From Bacteroidales bacterium (GTDB lineage: Bacteria > Bacteroidota > Bacteroidia > Bacteroidales > UBA4417), in NCBI GenBank assembly GCA_016707705.1, contig JADJHD010000007.1:211905-275904 (forward strand): DNA of 64,000 nucleotides, in the 5' to 3' direction. The notes below the pieces were generated by a model. The model was not told the origin of the DNA, ran no database searches, and saw nothing but the letters and a program-made list of their open reading frames with translations. A program made the position numbers and the translations under genes. Positions 1-10,949 of the stretch are shown piece by piece; position 1 is the stretch's first letter; every line of letters begins with the position of its first letter.

Positions 1-262
1 CCGCCACGCCTCCGTCCTTTTTTCTTAATGACAGTCTTGCCTGCAAAGGTTGTCCATTATCCTGTGCAAGAAATTTCTGCATCATGTCCTGATTGACCCG
101 CAACATAAGATCCTGGTAACGGGTACCGGTTAATTCATCCTTTTGATATCCCAGCAGTGTTTCAACAGAAGTGTGAACATTAAGGAGCAGCCCTTCAGGG
201 TTAACTGCAAACAACAACACTTCGCAAAAATCACAATAAGTCATTTTGAGCTCAGTACACAT
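1..262 (-). CDS. PAS-domain protein, N-terminal part (runs off left edge)
   Basis: Reading leftwards from an ATG at 262 gives an open frame that leaves the window. An in-frame TAA lies nine bases upstream of that ATG, so the start is well defined. The visible 87 residues have the pattern of a PAS sensory domain: a short strand, then the segment ETLLGYQKDELTGT typical of the PAS helix after the ligand pocket, then QARLSLRKKDGG, the usual polar strand. The protein is probably the start of a PAS-containing signalling protein such as a histidine kinase, but the output domain is outside the window. Cysteines at positions 2, 11 and 14 are unusual for a PAS N-terminus; no metal-binding motif can be claimed. 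Confidence 0.65.
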   Translation of the reverse strand, partial: MCTELKMTYCDFCEVLLFAVNPEGLLLNVHTSVETLLGYQKDELTGTRYQDLMLRVNQDMMQKFLAQDNGQPLQARLSLRKKDGGVA

Positions 263-538
263 AGTTTTCCCTTAGCGGTGTGAAGTCAACTGATATGTCA
301 ATCACCCCCAGAATCGCATTTCGAGGTTGCGAATAGAGGAAGAATTGCTCAGTTCTAATTAATAATAAGCAAATTAAACACCTACTTGCTTATGCTCCAA
401 GGAATTGAGGTAGACAAACTGTAGACAGAACGGGTACGACACCCCAAATACCCGTATTGGGAATGAACAAACTGAAATTGGCAATGAAATTGTCCCAAAA
501 AGTGGACAAGCTGTCAGCAGCAAGAAAATTTACGTGGA

Positions 539-955
539 CTAATTGAAGATATACAGGATATCGTTGGTGTAAGAGTAATGATATTGAAGCAATCCGAAGG
601 AAGAAGGTCCTGCACCGGTAGGGGAACCGTCGAGCAAAAGGAAACTGGACCCGCAAACTGTATCAGTAGCTATAATATTATCAGAATTGACGATTACCCG
701 GGCATTCGATTTCTCTGGGTCATGAGGGCAGCAGCGTTCAAAAATCCTGAACTCCTCCTGACTGATCCGGTAGATGATGATTCCCTTATAGCCACCTGAT
801 ACATATTTATACCCTGATACGGGGATATAATCCATTGTATTGGGATAGAAATAGTTATCTACAAGCACATAGGGGATATCCGGCTGGTCCTCCTTTCCAC
901 AGGAAACAGCAAACAATACCAGAAGGAGAGAAATAAAAATGCCGGATCGCAACAC
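539..955 (-). CDS. Rieske-like lipoprotein with a degenerate cluster site
   Basis: This is a 138-residue lipoprotein. Residues 1-19 form a signal peptide ending in the lipobox FAVSC, with Cys19 the predicted lipidated residue. The rest resembles the small Rieske-type beta domain found in many Bacteroidota lipoproteins. The first ligand pair is present as C76-P-H78. The second, normally C-x-x-H, reads C101-G-S-S104, so the last histidine is replaced by serine. A normal [2Fe-2S] Rieske cluster would therefore lack one ligand, and the protein may hold no cluster. It is divergently transcribed from the small lipoprotein at 1044. The function is unknown and the family assignment rests on motif spacing only. 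Confidence 0.65.
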   Translation of the reverse strand: MLRSGIFISLLLVLFAVSCGKEDQPDIPYVLVDNYFYPNTMDYIPVSGYKYVSGGYKGIIIYRISQEEFRIFERCCPHDPEKSNARVIVNSDNIIATDTVCGSSFLLLDGSPTGAGPSSFGLLQYHYSYTNDILYIFN

Positions 956-1043
956 AGGAATACTTATTTAATATTTAGAACGTTGTAAAAATAGTATTTA
1001 TTTTGTGCCTTGCCGTAGCAAATCAGCTTAACAAGAAATAGTC

Positions 1044-1328
1044 ATGATCAGAAAAGTAGTTATTTATACCCTTACCTTGCTGTTCCTAAGCAGTTTTCTG
1101 TTGTTGTCATCATGCAGCATCATACATCCAAGCCCTCAGAGAAAAGTTGAAAAAAAGCAGGCACAAGCTGAGAAACAGGCCAATAAGGAATATGAGAAGA
1201 TCAAGGAACAGCATTACGACCTGCAGAAGAAGGAAACCAAAAAAATGATGAAGAAGACAAAGAAAAGGGCTAAGGTGGTTAACCAAAGCAAGAAAAGAGG
1301 TTTCTTCAGCAGTAAAAGATGCAAATAA
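1044..1328 (+). CDS. Small lysine-rich lipoprotein
   Basis: A 94-residue protein starts with a hydrophobic signal segment (residues 6-22) and a lipobox LLSSC with Cys24 as the predicted lipidation site. The mature part is extremely basic: residues 34-94 are mostly K, E, Q and R in a predicted charged helix or coiled coil (KVEKKQAQAEKQANKEYEK), ending KKRGFFSSKRCK. Small proteins of this composition occur in Bacteroidota, but no function is known to me. The very high lysine content could suit interaction with an anionic surface, which is speculation. Lipoprotein export is well supported; the role is not. Confidence 0.6.
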   Translation: MIRKVVIYTLTLLFLSSFLLLSSCSIIHPSPQRKVEKKQAQAEKQANKEYEKIKEQHYDLQKKETKKMMKKTKKRAKVVNQSKKRGFFSSKRCK

Positions 1329-1723
1329 CAATTTCAGACCGCTTTTGTTCAGGGAAAATTTCACCACAAGAAGCAAATAACTTGATTTTAGTATTGACTA
1401 TTGACGCCTTCCTGATATAATTGAATATATAATACATCTATATATTACCAATCTGCCACTTTTTTCATTATCTTTGCACCCTTTTTAGTTAACTTTTTAG
1501 TGAAACTGAAAATCCCATATAGCTTATTTTCAGCATTCTAAAAAAGAAATACTAAGGAGCAGATACAACTTTTTTTTAAAAAAAAGGCCCTTTTAACAAA
1601 ATTTAAATTTTTCAGTAACAAGGGTTTTTCTTGGTATCTGAGAAATTTTTATTTCTACTTTTACCTGCTTTTTCAGGCGTGCTCATTCATTATACTTAAT
1701 TGCAATCCTTAAACCACTAGTGT
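1329..1723. other. AT-rich leader region of the TonB cassette
   Basis: No gene is seen. The stretch is AT-rich with several A and T runs and contains a TAnnTTTG promoter -7 candidate at 1469-1476. If that box is used, the TonB receptor transcript would have a leader of about 240 bases. I found no recognisable riboswitch or attenuator fold by eye. Confidence 0.5.
1469..1476 (+). promoter_or_regulatory. Bacteroidota-type -7 box (TATCTTTG)
   Basis: TATCTTTG matches the TAnnTTTG -7 consensus of Bacteroidota primary-sigma promoters. It lies 248 bases before the TonB receptor start. No clear -33 TTTG is visible at the usual distance, so this is a candidate only. Confidence 0.4.
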
Positions 1724-4700
1724 ATGGTAAGAAATTTACTCACTGTCATTGTTTTGCTTCTTGTTGCAAGCATGGCAGGATTTGCCCAATCGGGAGCACT
1801 GAAAGGGAAAATCCTGGACAAATCCACTAAAGAACCGGTTCCGTTTGCCAACATTATTGTTGAAAACAACGGTACACAGGCAGGCGGTACAACTTCCGAC
1901 ATCAATGGTGAATATACCATTAAGCCGCTAAACCCTGGAAAATATGACATCAAGGCTACCTTCGTAGGGTACAAGCCTGTCATGATCAAGGGCTTTGTCG
2001 TTCGGTCGGAAAAAATTGAGTTCCAGAACATCGAAATGGAATCCACCTCTCAAGAGTTGCCGACCTATGAAGTCATCGACTACAAGGTTCCCCTTATCAG
2101 TAAGGACAACACTACATCAGGTGCCAACATTACTTCGGAAGAAATTTCCAAGATGCCCAGCCGCAGTGCAAATGCTGTTGCTGCATCTGTTGGGGGCGTT
2201 TTCTCACGCGACGGTGAAGTTGGAAGTATGCGCGGACAGCGTTCTGAAGGTAACGTTATGTACATCGATGGTATCAGGGTGAGAGGCTCCAGCAGCCTTC
2301 CCGAATCTGCAATCGAGCAGGTATCGGTAATCCTTGGTGGTGTTCCCGCTCAGTACGGGGATGCAACAGGTGGTATCATCAACGTTACAACCAAGGGCCC
2401 TTCAAGGCAGTTCAGCGGCGGACTTGAACTTCAGACCTCCGAATATCTGGATCCTTATGGATATAACCGTGCAGGTTTAAATTTCACCGGACCTATCTTC
2501 TGGAATAAGGAGCATACTTCTTCTCTGCTTGGATACTTCCTTGCAGCTGACTTTGAATACAAGAAGGATGGCAGCCCGCTTTCATTGGGTATGTATAAGG
2601 TAAAGGATGAAGTGCTGGCCGAACTGGAAAAGAACCCTCTCAGGCGTTCAGCTACCGGCTTTGGTTCTTTCCAGAATGCCGAATTCATTCACATGAACGA
2701 TCTTGAAGAATTGAACTCAACCCTCAATTCAAATGAGTATAACGTTAATACCTCCCTCAAAATTGACGTTAAGAGTGGTAAAAACTCCACCCTTACCTTC
2801 GGAGGTTCATTGAGTGCTTACAAAAACAGGGATTACAACTGGCTTAACTCTATCTTTAACTACAACAGAAACTCCCTCTCCACTGGTAACACCTGGCGTG
2901 TTTTCGGAAGGTATACTCAAAGGTTCCCTGCTGACAAAGACTCCAAAAGCCTTGTAAAGAATGTATATTACAGTCTTCAGGCCGACTATACAAGCATCTA
3001 CGCCAAAACAGAAGACGCAGATCTTAAAGACAACCTTTTCGCATACGGTTATATCGGAAAATTCGATACCTATAAGATGAAGGGTTATGATGTTGTTGAA
3101 GACACCAACCAGGCTGCCGGATATCGTTATGTTATGAATGGCTATCGTGATACCCTTATCACTTACCAGCGTTCAGAACTCAACCCAATCATGGCTAACT
3201 ACACTTCCAATTATTACGAGTTCTACGAAGGAGATCCTTTTGGACATTTCGACAGCCGTGAAAATATTTATCTCGGTGGCGGACTCCTGAACGGATATAC
3301 TCCAAACGCAGTTTTCGGAGGTGGTGTTTATGGAATCTTCTCAGCTGCGGGCCAGCCCCAGAGCGGATACAATATTGCTGATCAGAAACAGATTACAGCA
3401 ACATTAAACTTGTCAGGTGACGTTGGAAACCATGAATTAAAACTTGGTTTCACTTTTGAGAAATTCACCTCAAGTTCATACGGATACGCACCAACCGCAT
3501 TCTGGCCGGTTATGTACCAGCTTGCAAACTCACACATCATCCAGCTTGACCTGAACAATCCAACGACCTACATGGGCAATGATGGATTCAACGATGTTGA
3601 GTATACCGATTACAACAGATTGTATGATGAAGCTTCACAGCGTACATTTGATAAGAACCTGAGAAGTCTGATGGGTCTGCCTGCAAATGGTACCGACTGG
3701 ATCGACGTTAACTCCTATGATATCAGTTCACAAACTATGAACTATTATGATAAGGATAACGTAATGCATACTGCCAACCTGAGCAAGCCTCTGAGCGTTG
3801 AGCTTTTCAGTCCGGATGAATTCCTGAATGGTTCACAGGACAATAGCTTTGCAACTGCCCGTGGTTATGACTACTACGGCAACAAGCTTACCTACAAGCC
3901 TACCATTGAAGATTTCTACCAGAAGAAAGATGCCAACGGAAATTATCTCCGTGAGATTGCTCCTTTTGAACCGGTTTATATGGCTGGTTACATCCAGGAT
4001 AAATTCTCCTTTGATGATCTCGTATTTAATATAGGTCTCCGTTTCGACCGCTTCGATGCTAACCAGAGCACACTTAAGGATCCTTACCTGCTTTATCCCG
4101 CCAAAACTGTAGCACAGGTTCAGCAGGAAGGAAGCAATCTGGGCAGCATTCCTACAAGTATGGGAACTGATTATATAGTATATGTAGACAATGCCAACAA
4201 TCCAAGCCGTATCATGGGATACCGCAGCGGATCACAGTGGTTCAATGCCAGCGGTTCCGTACTTGCTGACCCTGAAGCACTGAATGCCGGAAATGGTATC
4301 ACTCCATATCTGGAAGATGCACAGGACAAGGAAATCACAAATAAGTCATTCTCTGATTACCAACCTCAGTGGACTGTAATGCCACGTATCTCCTTCTCCT
4401 TCCCTATTTCAGACGAGGCTCTCTTCTATGCTCACTACGACGTTCTCACCCAGCGTCCAAAAACCAACTTCACAGTTAACCCAGTTGACTACCTTTTCTG
4501 GGCAAGTGATGGTAACCCAACCTTTAATAACCCCAACCTGAAGCCAGAGCGCACAGTTGACTATGAACTTGGTTTCCAGCAGAAGGTTTCAAATTCATCT
4601 TCACTGAACATCTCAGGATTCTATCGTGAATTCCGTGATCAGATCCAGAGCTTCCGCTATACCGGTGCCTATCCCAAGACTTATTACTCCTATGGTAATA

Positions 4701-5425
4701 TTGACTTTGGAACCGTTAAGGGTTTAACTGTATCATACGACCTTCGCAGGACTACCAACATGAGAATCAGGGCCAGCTATACCTTGCAGTTTGCAAACGG
4801 TACAGGTTCCAGCTCCGAAACATCATCAGCCCTCATCCGTTCAGGCCAGCCTAACCTCCGCGTACTGATCCCTTACGATTATGACCGCCGTCATGCTTTT
4901 AACGTGAATGTTGACTTCCGCTATGGAGAAGGTAAAGATTACAACGGACCTACCATCGCCGGATCACAGATACTTGCCAACGCAGGTTTCAATATTACCT
5001 TAAATGGTGGTTCAGGAACCCCATACACACGCTCAAGCATTATTTCCCCACTGGGATCACAGAGAAGAATCCAGGGTTCACTCAACGGATCACGCCTGCC
5101 TGCTTCATTCAGGTTCGACGGTCGTGTTGACAAGGACTTCACTCTCTCCAGCAAGAAAGATGATAAGGGCAATGTAAAGGAATACTACCTGAATGTTTAT
5201 CTGCAGGTTCTCAATATCCTGAACTCCCGGAATATCATGGGAGTTTACTCAGCAACCGGAAACCCGGATGATGATGGCTACCTGGCTGCAGCAGAATATC
5301 AGGCTCAGATCAACTCACAGTTGGATACCCAGTCCTATATTGACCTTTACAGGATCAGGGTGAACAATCCATATAACTACAGTTCTCCTCGTATGATCCG
5401 TCTTGGTGTCGGTATCAACTTCTAA
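1724..5425 (+). CDS. TonB-dependent outer-membrane receptor with carboxypeptidase-regulatory domain
   Basis: A 1233-residue outer-membrane receptor. Residues 1-21 are a signal peptide ending FAQ, with cleavage likely just before Q22. Residues 24-105 are a carboxypeptidase-regulatory-like Ig fold (KGKILDKSTKEPVPFANIIV). Residues about 125-235 are the plug domain, including GSMRGQRSEGNVMYIDGIRV and GGVPAQYGDATGGIINVTT. The remainder is a long beta-barrel ending MIRLGVGINF, a typical terminal strand. No SusD partner follows; instead come a large secreted protein and a PorV/PorQ-type protein, a gene order I recognise as recurrent in Bacteroidota. The substrate is unknown. The gene is co-directional with the next two, with 47 bases to the next start, and likely forms an operon with them. 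Confidence 0.9.
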   Translation: MVRNLLTVIVLLLVASMAGFAQSGALKGKILDKSTKEPVPFANIIVENNGTQAGGTTSDINGEYTIKPLNPGKYDIKATFVGYKPVMIKGFVVRSEKIEFQNIEMESTSQELPTYEVIDYKVPLISKDNTTSGANITSEEISKMPSRSANAVAASVGGVFSRDGEVGSMRGQRSEGNVMYIDGIRVRGSSSLPESAIEQVSVILGGVPAQYGDATGGIINVTTKGPSRQFSGGLELQTSEYLDPYGYNRAGLNFTGPIFWNKEHTSSLLGYFLAADFEYKKDGSPLSLGMYKVKDEVLAELEKNPLRRSATGFGSFQNAEFIHMNDLEELNSTLNSNEYNVNTSLKIDVKSGKNSTLTFGGSLSAYKNRDYNWLNSIFNYNRNSLSTGNTWRVFGRYTQRFPADKDSKSLVKNVYYSLQADYTSIYAKTEDADLKDNLFAYGYIGKFDTYKMKGYDVVEDTNQAAGYRYVMNGYRDTLITYQRSELNPIMANYTSNYYEFYEGDPFGHFDSRENIYLGGGLLNGYTPNAVFGGGVYGIFSAAGQPQSGYNIADQKQITATLNLSGDVGNHELKLGFTFEKFTSSSYGYAPTAFWPVMYQLANSHIIQLDLNNPTTYMGNDGFNDVEYTDYNRLYDEASQRTFDKNLRSLMGLPANGTDWIDVNSYDISSQTMNYYDKDNVMHTANLSKPLSVELFSPDEFLNGSQDNSFATARGYDYYGNKLTYKPTIEDFYQKKDANGNYLREIAPFEPVYMAGYIQDKFSFDDLVFNIGLRFDRFDANQSTLKDPYLLYPAKTVAQVQQEGSNLGSIPTSMGTDYIVYVDNANNPSRIMGYRSGSQWFNASGSVLADPEALNAGNGITPYLEDAQDKEITNKSFSDYQPQWTVMPRISFSFPISDEALFYAHYDVLTQRPKTNFTVNPVDYLFWASDGNPTFNNPNLKPERTVDYELGFQQKVSNSSSLNISGFYREFRDQIQSFRYTGAYPKTYYSYGNIDFGTVKGLTVSYDLRRTTNMRIRASYTLQFANGTGSSSETSSALIRSGQPNLRVLIPYDYDRRHAFNVNVDFRYGEGKDYNGPTIAGSQILANAGFNITLNGGSGTPYTRSSIISPLGSQRRIQGSLNGSRLPASFRFDGRVDKDFTLSSKKDDKGNVKEYYLNVYLQVLNILNSRNIMGVYSATGNPDDDGYLAAAEYQAQINSQLDTQSYIDLYRIRVNNPYNYSSPRMIRLGVGINF

Positions 5426-5472
5426 TCACCATGTGCTCACTCAGTTTACAAACGAAAAAACACGCATATACA

Positions 5473-8400
5473 ATGAAAAATACATTTCGTATTTTGGCTG
5501 TGACCGTGCTTAGCTACCTTCTGGTACTCACAGTAAAGGCTGAGCAGGTACACCTAAAGTCTGGGGGTGCCTCGATCACAAAATCCACGGCTGCGGGATG
5601 CTTGCCCGGTGCAAACTTTAAATATCTCGAGCTTAATAACGTGCGCTGCCGTATCAATACCGGTGGTGACATGTGGTGGGATTTTGAAAATGCACAGTAT
5701 GAAATCCCCAAAGGATCCAAGAAGATGTCGATGTTCAGTGCTGCACTCTGGATCGGTGGTATTGACGCTAACGGTCAGCTGAAACTTGCTGCCCACCGTT
5801 ATCGTCAGGTAGGTATTGACTACTGGCCTGGTCCCTTGACCACTGACGGCTCAGCAGCAATTACCGAACAGGTTTGTGCCGCCTACGACAAGCTCTGGTA
5901 CATCACCCGCCCCGAAGTGGATGACTTCATGGCTTACTGGGATGACAAAGCAAGCTACCCGGATTATCAGATTCCTACCTCAATTAAGGAATGGCCTGCT
6001 CATGGCGATGATTCACAGGGACAGGCTTACTTTCTTGCTCCATTCTTTGATAGGGATGATGACATGGTTTATGATCCTGAAAATGATGGTGATTACCCGT
6101 ATTATGATGTAAGCAATGCCCTCTGCCATACCAAGACTCCTTCAGCTGAAGGCAATGGTATCATGGTTGACCAGGTTATCAAGGGAGACGCTACCTTATG
6201 GTGGGTTTTCAACGATAAGGGAAATATCCATACAGAAACAACAGGACAGCCAATTGGTTTGGAAATCAGGGCTCAGGCCTTCGCATTCTCAACCAATGAT
6301 GAGATCAACGACATGACTTTCTACAGTTATGAAATCATCAACCGTTCAACTTTCCGCCTCACCAATACCTATTTCAGCCAGTGGGTTGATACTGACCTTG
6401 GTTATGCAAACGACGACTATGTTGGTTGCGATGTAATGCGTGGTTTGGGATATTGCTACAACGGAACTCCTAAAGACGGAAATGGCCAGTCTTGGGCATA
6501 TGGTGATCAGCCTCCTGCAATTGGTGTTGACTTCTTCCAGGGACCATACCTTGATCCTGACGGATATGACAACCCATCTTTCAAGGCAGTTTATGATTCA
6601 ACAGGCAAAAACCTTCTTGGACCTACATTCTTCAGCAATTGCGATATCGTATTCCAGGATTCCACTATTGCTAAGGTTCCTTACACAGTAAATGAATCAG
6701 GAGCTCCAAAGGATTCAATGAATGTATTTGTGAATGCTGCAGCAATTAATGGTGTAAACTTTGGAAACGGAATTCTTGATGACGAACGTTTTGGAATGCG
6801 TCGTTTCGTTTACCATAATAATAGCAATTCAGGTGTACCATCCTATATGTGGGATCCGGACGTTGCTCCTCAGTATTATAACTTCCTCCGTGGTATCTGG
6901 CGTGACGGAACTCAGATGCTTTATGGTGGAAATGCCCACCTTTCATCAGGTGCAACCGGACCAGCCTGTTACTTCATGTTCCCGGGTGAAACCGATATCT
7001 GCAACTGGGGAACCAAAGGCATCGTTCCAAATCCAAAGAACTGGACTGAAGTCACTGCTGGCAACCAGCCTCAGGACCGTCGTTTCATGGAATCAGCAGG
7101 ACCTTTCACACTTGAACCGGGTGCTGTAAACTATATCACTGTTGGTATTCCCTGGGCACGTGCCGTCACTGGCGGACCAGAAGCTTCTGTAAAACTTCTG
7201 CAGTCAGTTGATGATAAGTGCCAGATGCTGTTCGACAACTGCTTCAAGGTAATTGCCGGTCCTAACGCACCAGACCTTACCATCCGCGAACTTGAAAACC
7301 AGCTTATCATCTACATCACCAACCGCAAGACCAATGATGCAGGTAATAACTACCACGAAGGCTATAAGGAACTTGACCCACGTATTCAGCCTCCTCCAGG
7401 AGAAGTTTGGGATCAATACTATCGCTTCGAAGGATATCAAGTATATCAATTAATAAATTCAGAAGTAACAATTGCAGATATTCATAACCTGAATAAGCCA
7501 AACTGGTATTTCAATGTGATATCAAAATGGTGTTTCTCGCCTAGTAACTTTGCAAGTACGATCAGCAGATTGGGGCAACTGGTTCCAGCAGTTGAAGTCG
7601 ATGGAACAAATGGAGATCAGGAATTCAGACATTCATTTGTTGTTACAAGGATGCTTTTGCGAGTGATTTAGTTAATCACAAACAGTATTACTACCTCGCA
7701 GTATCCTATGCATATAACAATTACAAAACCTATATGCCAACTGTAGCAGCCAACCTGAACGGACAGAAGGAACCTTATCTGCAGGGTCGAAAGAATATTA
7801 AGGTTTACACCGGTATTCCACATGCTCCCATAGGACCAGTTGCAAATGTCTCCGACTATTCCGATGGTGTAATTGTAACACGTATTGCCGGACAGGGTAA
7901 TGGTGGTAACTTCCTCGAATTCTCAGATGCTACTATTGATGAGATTTTATCAAAGAAGCCTGCTGATTCAGTAAATGTATACGGTAGCCCTGATTACCCA
8001 ATTGCTTATCAGGCAACCTATAAATTAGGAGAAGGCCCAATCAATGTTAAGGTTATCGATCCTCTGAATGTAAAGGATGGAAACTTCACCGTTGCATTTG
8101 ACTCACTTTTCGATGTTAGCGTTCCAATTGGTTCACGTGACACCCTCATGCCAACCACACGCTGGAAACTCATTGACAATGCTACCGGTACTGTTTACAA
8201 ATCAGATACTACCATTGATCTTCAGAATGAGCAATTATTCCTCGATCTGGGAATTTCAGTACAGCTTGAGCAAACCCTTTACCCGGGCATCTACGAAATT
8301 GAATCCGGATCCTATAGCCCAATGCTTGCCAGCAATGGTATCCTGGGTGGAAGCATTACCTATGCTGATGACGCCAGTTTCTGGATGTCATTCCTTCCGG

Positions 8401-9746
8401 ACGTAGATGGTGGTGGTTCATTGAACTGGATCCGTTCAGGTGTTGTTAAGGGTGAAGATTCCCGCGACGATGACTGGGATGCTCCAGGCAAGCCATTTGA
8501 CCCTGACCAGAATTATGAGAAACTGCTGAATGGAACATGGTCCCCATATCTGCTTACAGCTTGTGCTAAGCAGGATCCTGCCGGTCCAGCCTACGCAGAT
8601 GACAAATTCAAGTTCCTGTCGAAACAAACCAGTTTCTTCTCTGACCTCGCCAGTGTAAATATTGTTTTCACCTCAGATAAATCGAAATGGACACGTTGTC
8701 CGGTTGTTGAAATGGGTTCAGTTGTAAGTCTTGCCGAAGGCAAAGCAAAACAGTTCGAACTCAGGAAACATCGTTCGGTTAACCAGGATGGTGATACAGC
8801 AGTAGCAAGTACTGATCCTGCCAAGAATTCCGATTACATTTCAGCCTATGGTATGGGTTGGTTCCCTGGATATGCAATCAACATTGAAACCGGCGAACGC
8901 CTCAATATTGTTTTCGGTGAGGATTCACATCTTGTAAGTGATAACGGAGCTGACATGCTCTTCAATCCATCAGGAAATGTACTTAATAATGATACTGCAG
9001 TTTTTGGAGGCAAGCATTATATTTATGTAATGTCACACACCTGGAACAAGGAAACTCAGGTTCCCCTTTCACAGACTGACGTCCTCACTCCTGCCGATCT
9101 GAATTTCCCTGCTTATGATGCCGGCGCTCATTTTGTATATGAGATCAACCGCAACTTCCCATCAGCAGTAAATAAGAACAGGCTTCGCTCCTATCTGTGG
9201 TCAAATGCAATGTGGGTAAGTATTCCAATCGCTATTCCACAGTTTGAATGGCTGTCGACTGATATCACCGTGAAACTGAGAATTACCAAGCCTTACGACA
9301 GGTACTTCTCCGGAAAGATGACCGGTGAGTTTGTTCCTAACAGGGATGACAACAATTTCTGGCCGATGTATAACTTCTCAACTTCTGCAGTGGCAACCGT
9401 TCAGGATTCTTCTGCTAAGGCTGTAAGTGATCTCGACAAGATCAACGTTGTTCCAAATCCATACTATGGATATTCACCATACGAAGTTGACCAGCTTGAT
9501 AACAGGATTAAGATTGTTAACCTGCCACAACGCTGTACCATATCAATCTATTCTACCGGAGGTTCATTAATCAGGACCTTCAACAAGGATGAATCCAAGA
9601 CATACATCGACTGGGATCTCAAGAACTTTGCAGGAATCCCTGTAGCGGGTGGTGTTTATATCATTCATGTTAAAGCTCCGGGAGTAGGTGAAAAGGTAAT
9701 CAAGTGGTTTGGTTCTCTCCGTCCGGTTGACTTCAATTCATTCTAA
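5473..9746 (+). CDS. Large secreted protein of the TonB/PorV cassette, frameshifted at about 7650
   Basis: Two adjacent reading frames (to 7671, and from 7734) are parts of one protein of about 1424 residues. The first frame ends VVTR and then runs into a stop. The next frame read back from 7734 continues KDAFASDLVNHKQYYYLAVS through the same bases. Restoring one A in the run near 7650 joins them exactly (4274 + 1 bases is 1425 codons). I start at 5473 rather than 5431 because MKNTFRILAVTVLSYLLV is a clean signal peptide. The C-terminus carries a VVPNPYYGYSPYE segment and an FlgD-like Ig fold ending WFGSLRPVDFNSF, as in Bacteroidota cell-surface proteins. The body has no enzyme domain that I recognise. 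It sits between the TonB receptor and the PorV-like gene. Confidence 0.75.
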
Positions 9747-9789
9747 TCCATAGGCAGACAACTCTGTTATCATAAAAATCAGACTGATC

Positions 9790-10845
9790 ATGAAAAAAAT
9801 ATATAATTCAGCGGTTGCAATCTTCCTGATGGCCATCATTCTTGTACCGGCTCTTTCATTTGCCGGCAATAAAGACCGTTCAGGACAGGCAGGAGCATCG
9901 GAATTACTTATCAATCCCTGGGCCCGTTCATCAGGCTGGGGTGGAGTTAATATTTCCAACTGCTATGGACTGGAATCAATGTATACCAATATTGCCGGTT
10001 TGGCTTTCACCCAGAAAACCGAACTTATCTTCAGCCATACTCAATGGCTTAAGGGTAGCGGTATAAACATCAACACTTTTGGCCTTGCCCAGAAGGTAGG
10101 TGATGCTGGTGTTCTTGGCTTATCGATGATGTCCCTCAAATTTGGTGATTTACCTATCACAACTACTGAACTTCCAGAGGGAGGAATCGGTACATTTTCA
10201 CCAAACTACATGAATATTAACATTGCTTATGCAAAAGCCTTCTCCAACAGTATCTATGGAGGATTTAACCTGAAGGTTATTTCCGAATCCATTAGTGATA
10301 TGGCAGCAACAGGAGTAGCTATTGATGCAGGTATTCAGTATGTAACTGGTGAAAAGGAAAACATCAAGTTTGGTATTTCACTGAAGAACATTGGACCCAC
10401 AATGCGTTTCAAGGGAGATGGACTTTCAATTCGTACCCTGTTGCCCGGACAAGATGATGAATTCACTCTTGAACAGCGCTCAGCCGACTTCGAACTTCCA
10501 TCACAATTGAACATTGGTGCTTCATATAAGTTTATATTCAATGATATGCATAGCCTAAGTCTGGCAGGTGCCTTCATTTCCAACTCCTTTTACAAGGATC
10601 AATATGTATTCGGAGCTGAATATGAACTGAAGAATTACCTCCTGCTTCGCGGTGGATATACCTATGAAGAAGGAATTACTAAAGACGCTGACCGCACTAC
10701 CGTATTCACCGGACCATCAGGTGGCCTATCCGTTCAGGTTCCCCTGAACAAGGAAAAAGGTTCTATCTTTTCCGTTGACTACTCCTATAGGGCAACTGAT
10801 CCTTTCCAGGGATCACATACCATTGCTGCCCGCTTGAGTTTCTAA
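9790..10845 (+). CDS. PorV/PorQ-family outer-membrane protein
   Basis: A 351-residue protein with a signal peptide (residues 1-25, ending LSFAG) followed by repeated amphipathic strands typical of the PorV/PorQ (FadL-like barrel) family. Diagnostic stretches are SGWGGVNISNCYGLESMYTN near the mature N-terminus, NIGPTMRFKGDG in the middle, and DYSYRATDPFQGSHTIAARL at the end. PorV is the T9SS protein that shuttles cargo from the translocon to the attachment complex; paralogues accompany other surface systems. It follows the large secreted protein by 43 bases and is followed by terminators, so it closes the cassette. It probably helps its neighbour reach or stay on the outer membrane, which is an inference from context. 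Confidence 0.8.
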   Translation: MKKIYNSAVAIFLMAIILVPALSFAGNKDRSGQAGASELLINPWARSSGWGGVNISNCYGLESMYTNIAGLAFTQKTELIFSHTQWLKGSGININTFGLAQKVGDAGVLGLSMMSLKFGDLPITTTELPEGGIGTFSPNYMNINIAYAKAFSNSIYGGFNLKVISESISDMAATGVAIDAGIQYVTGEKENIKFGISLKNIGPTMRFKGDGLSIRTLLPGQDDEFTLEQRSADFELPSQLNIGASYKFIFNDMHSLSLAGAFISNSFYKDQYVFGAEYELKNYLLLRGGYTYEEGITKDADRTTVFTGPSGGLSVQVPLNKEKGSIFSVDYSYRATDPFQGSHTIAARLSF

Positions 10846-10890
10846 GCAAATTCCGGATTTTTATTCCGGTTACGCACAAACATTTTTTGG

Positions 10891-10918
10891 AAAAGGACCC
10901 TTTCATAAGGGTCTTTTT
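10891..10918 (+). terminator. Rho-independent terminator after the PorV cassette
   Basis: AAAAGGACCC, an eight-base loop, then GGGTCTTTTT form an A-tailed and U-tailed hairpin that could act in both directions. A weaker CCGGA/TCCGG hairpin sits just upstream (about 10855-10868). The strong hairpin lies in front of greA, so it separates the two transcription units. Confidence 0.8.
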
Positions 10919-10949
10919 CTCTTATTTTAGAACTTCACATCTACGCTTT

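Noticed and set aside
390..656. Minus-strand open frame of 88 codons
   Set aside because: It overlaps the end of the Rieske-like lipoprotein gene and has no domain or signal peptide.
7640..7740. Programmed frameshifting in the large secreted protein
   Set aside because: There is no slippery heptamer with a downstream pseudoknot, and the same type of single-base loss occurs in many unrelated genes of the window.
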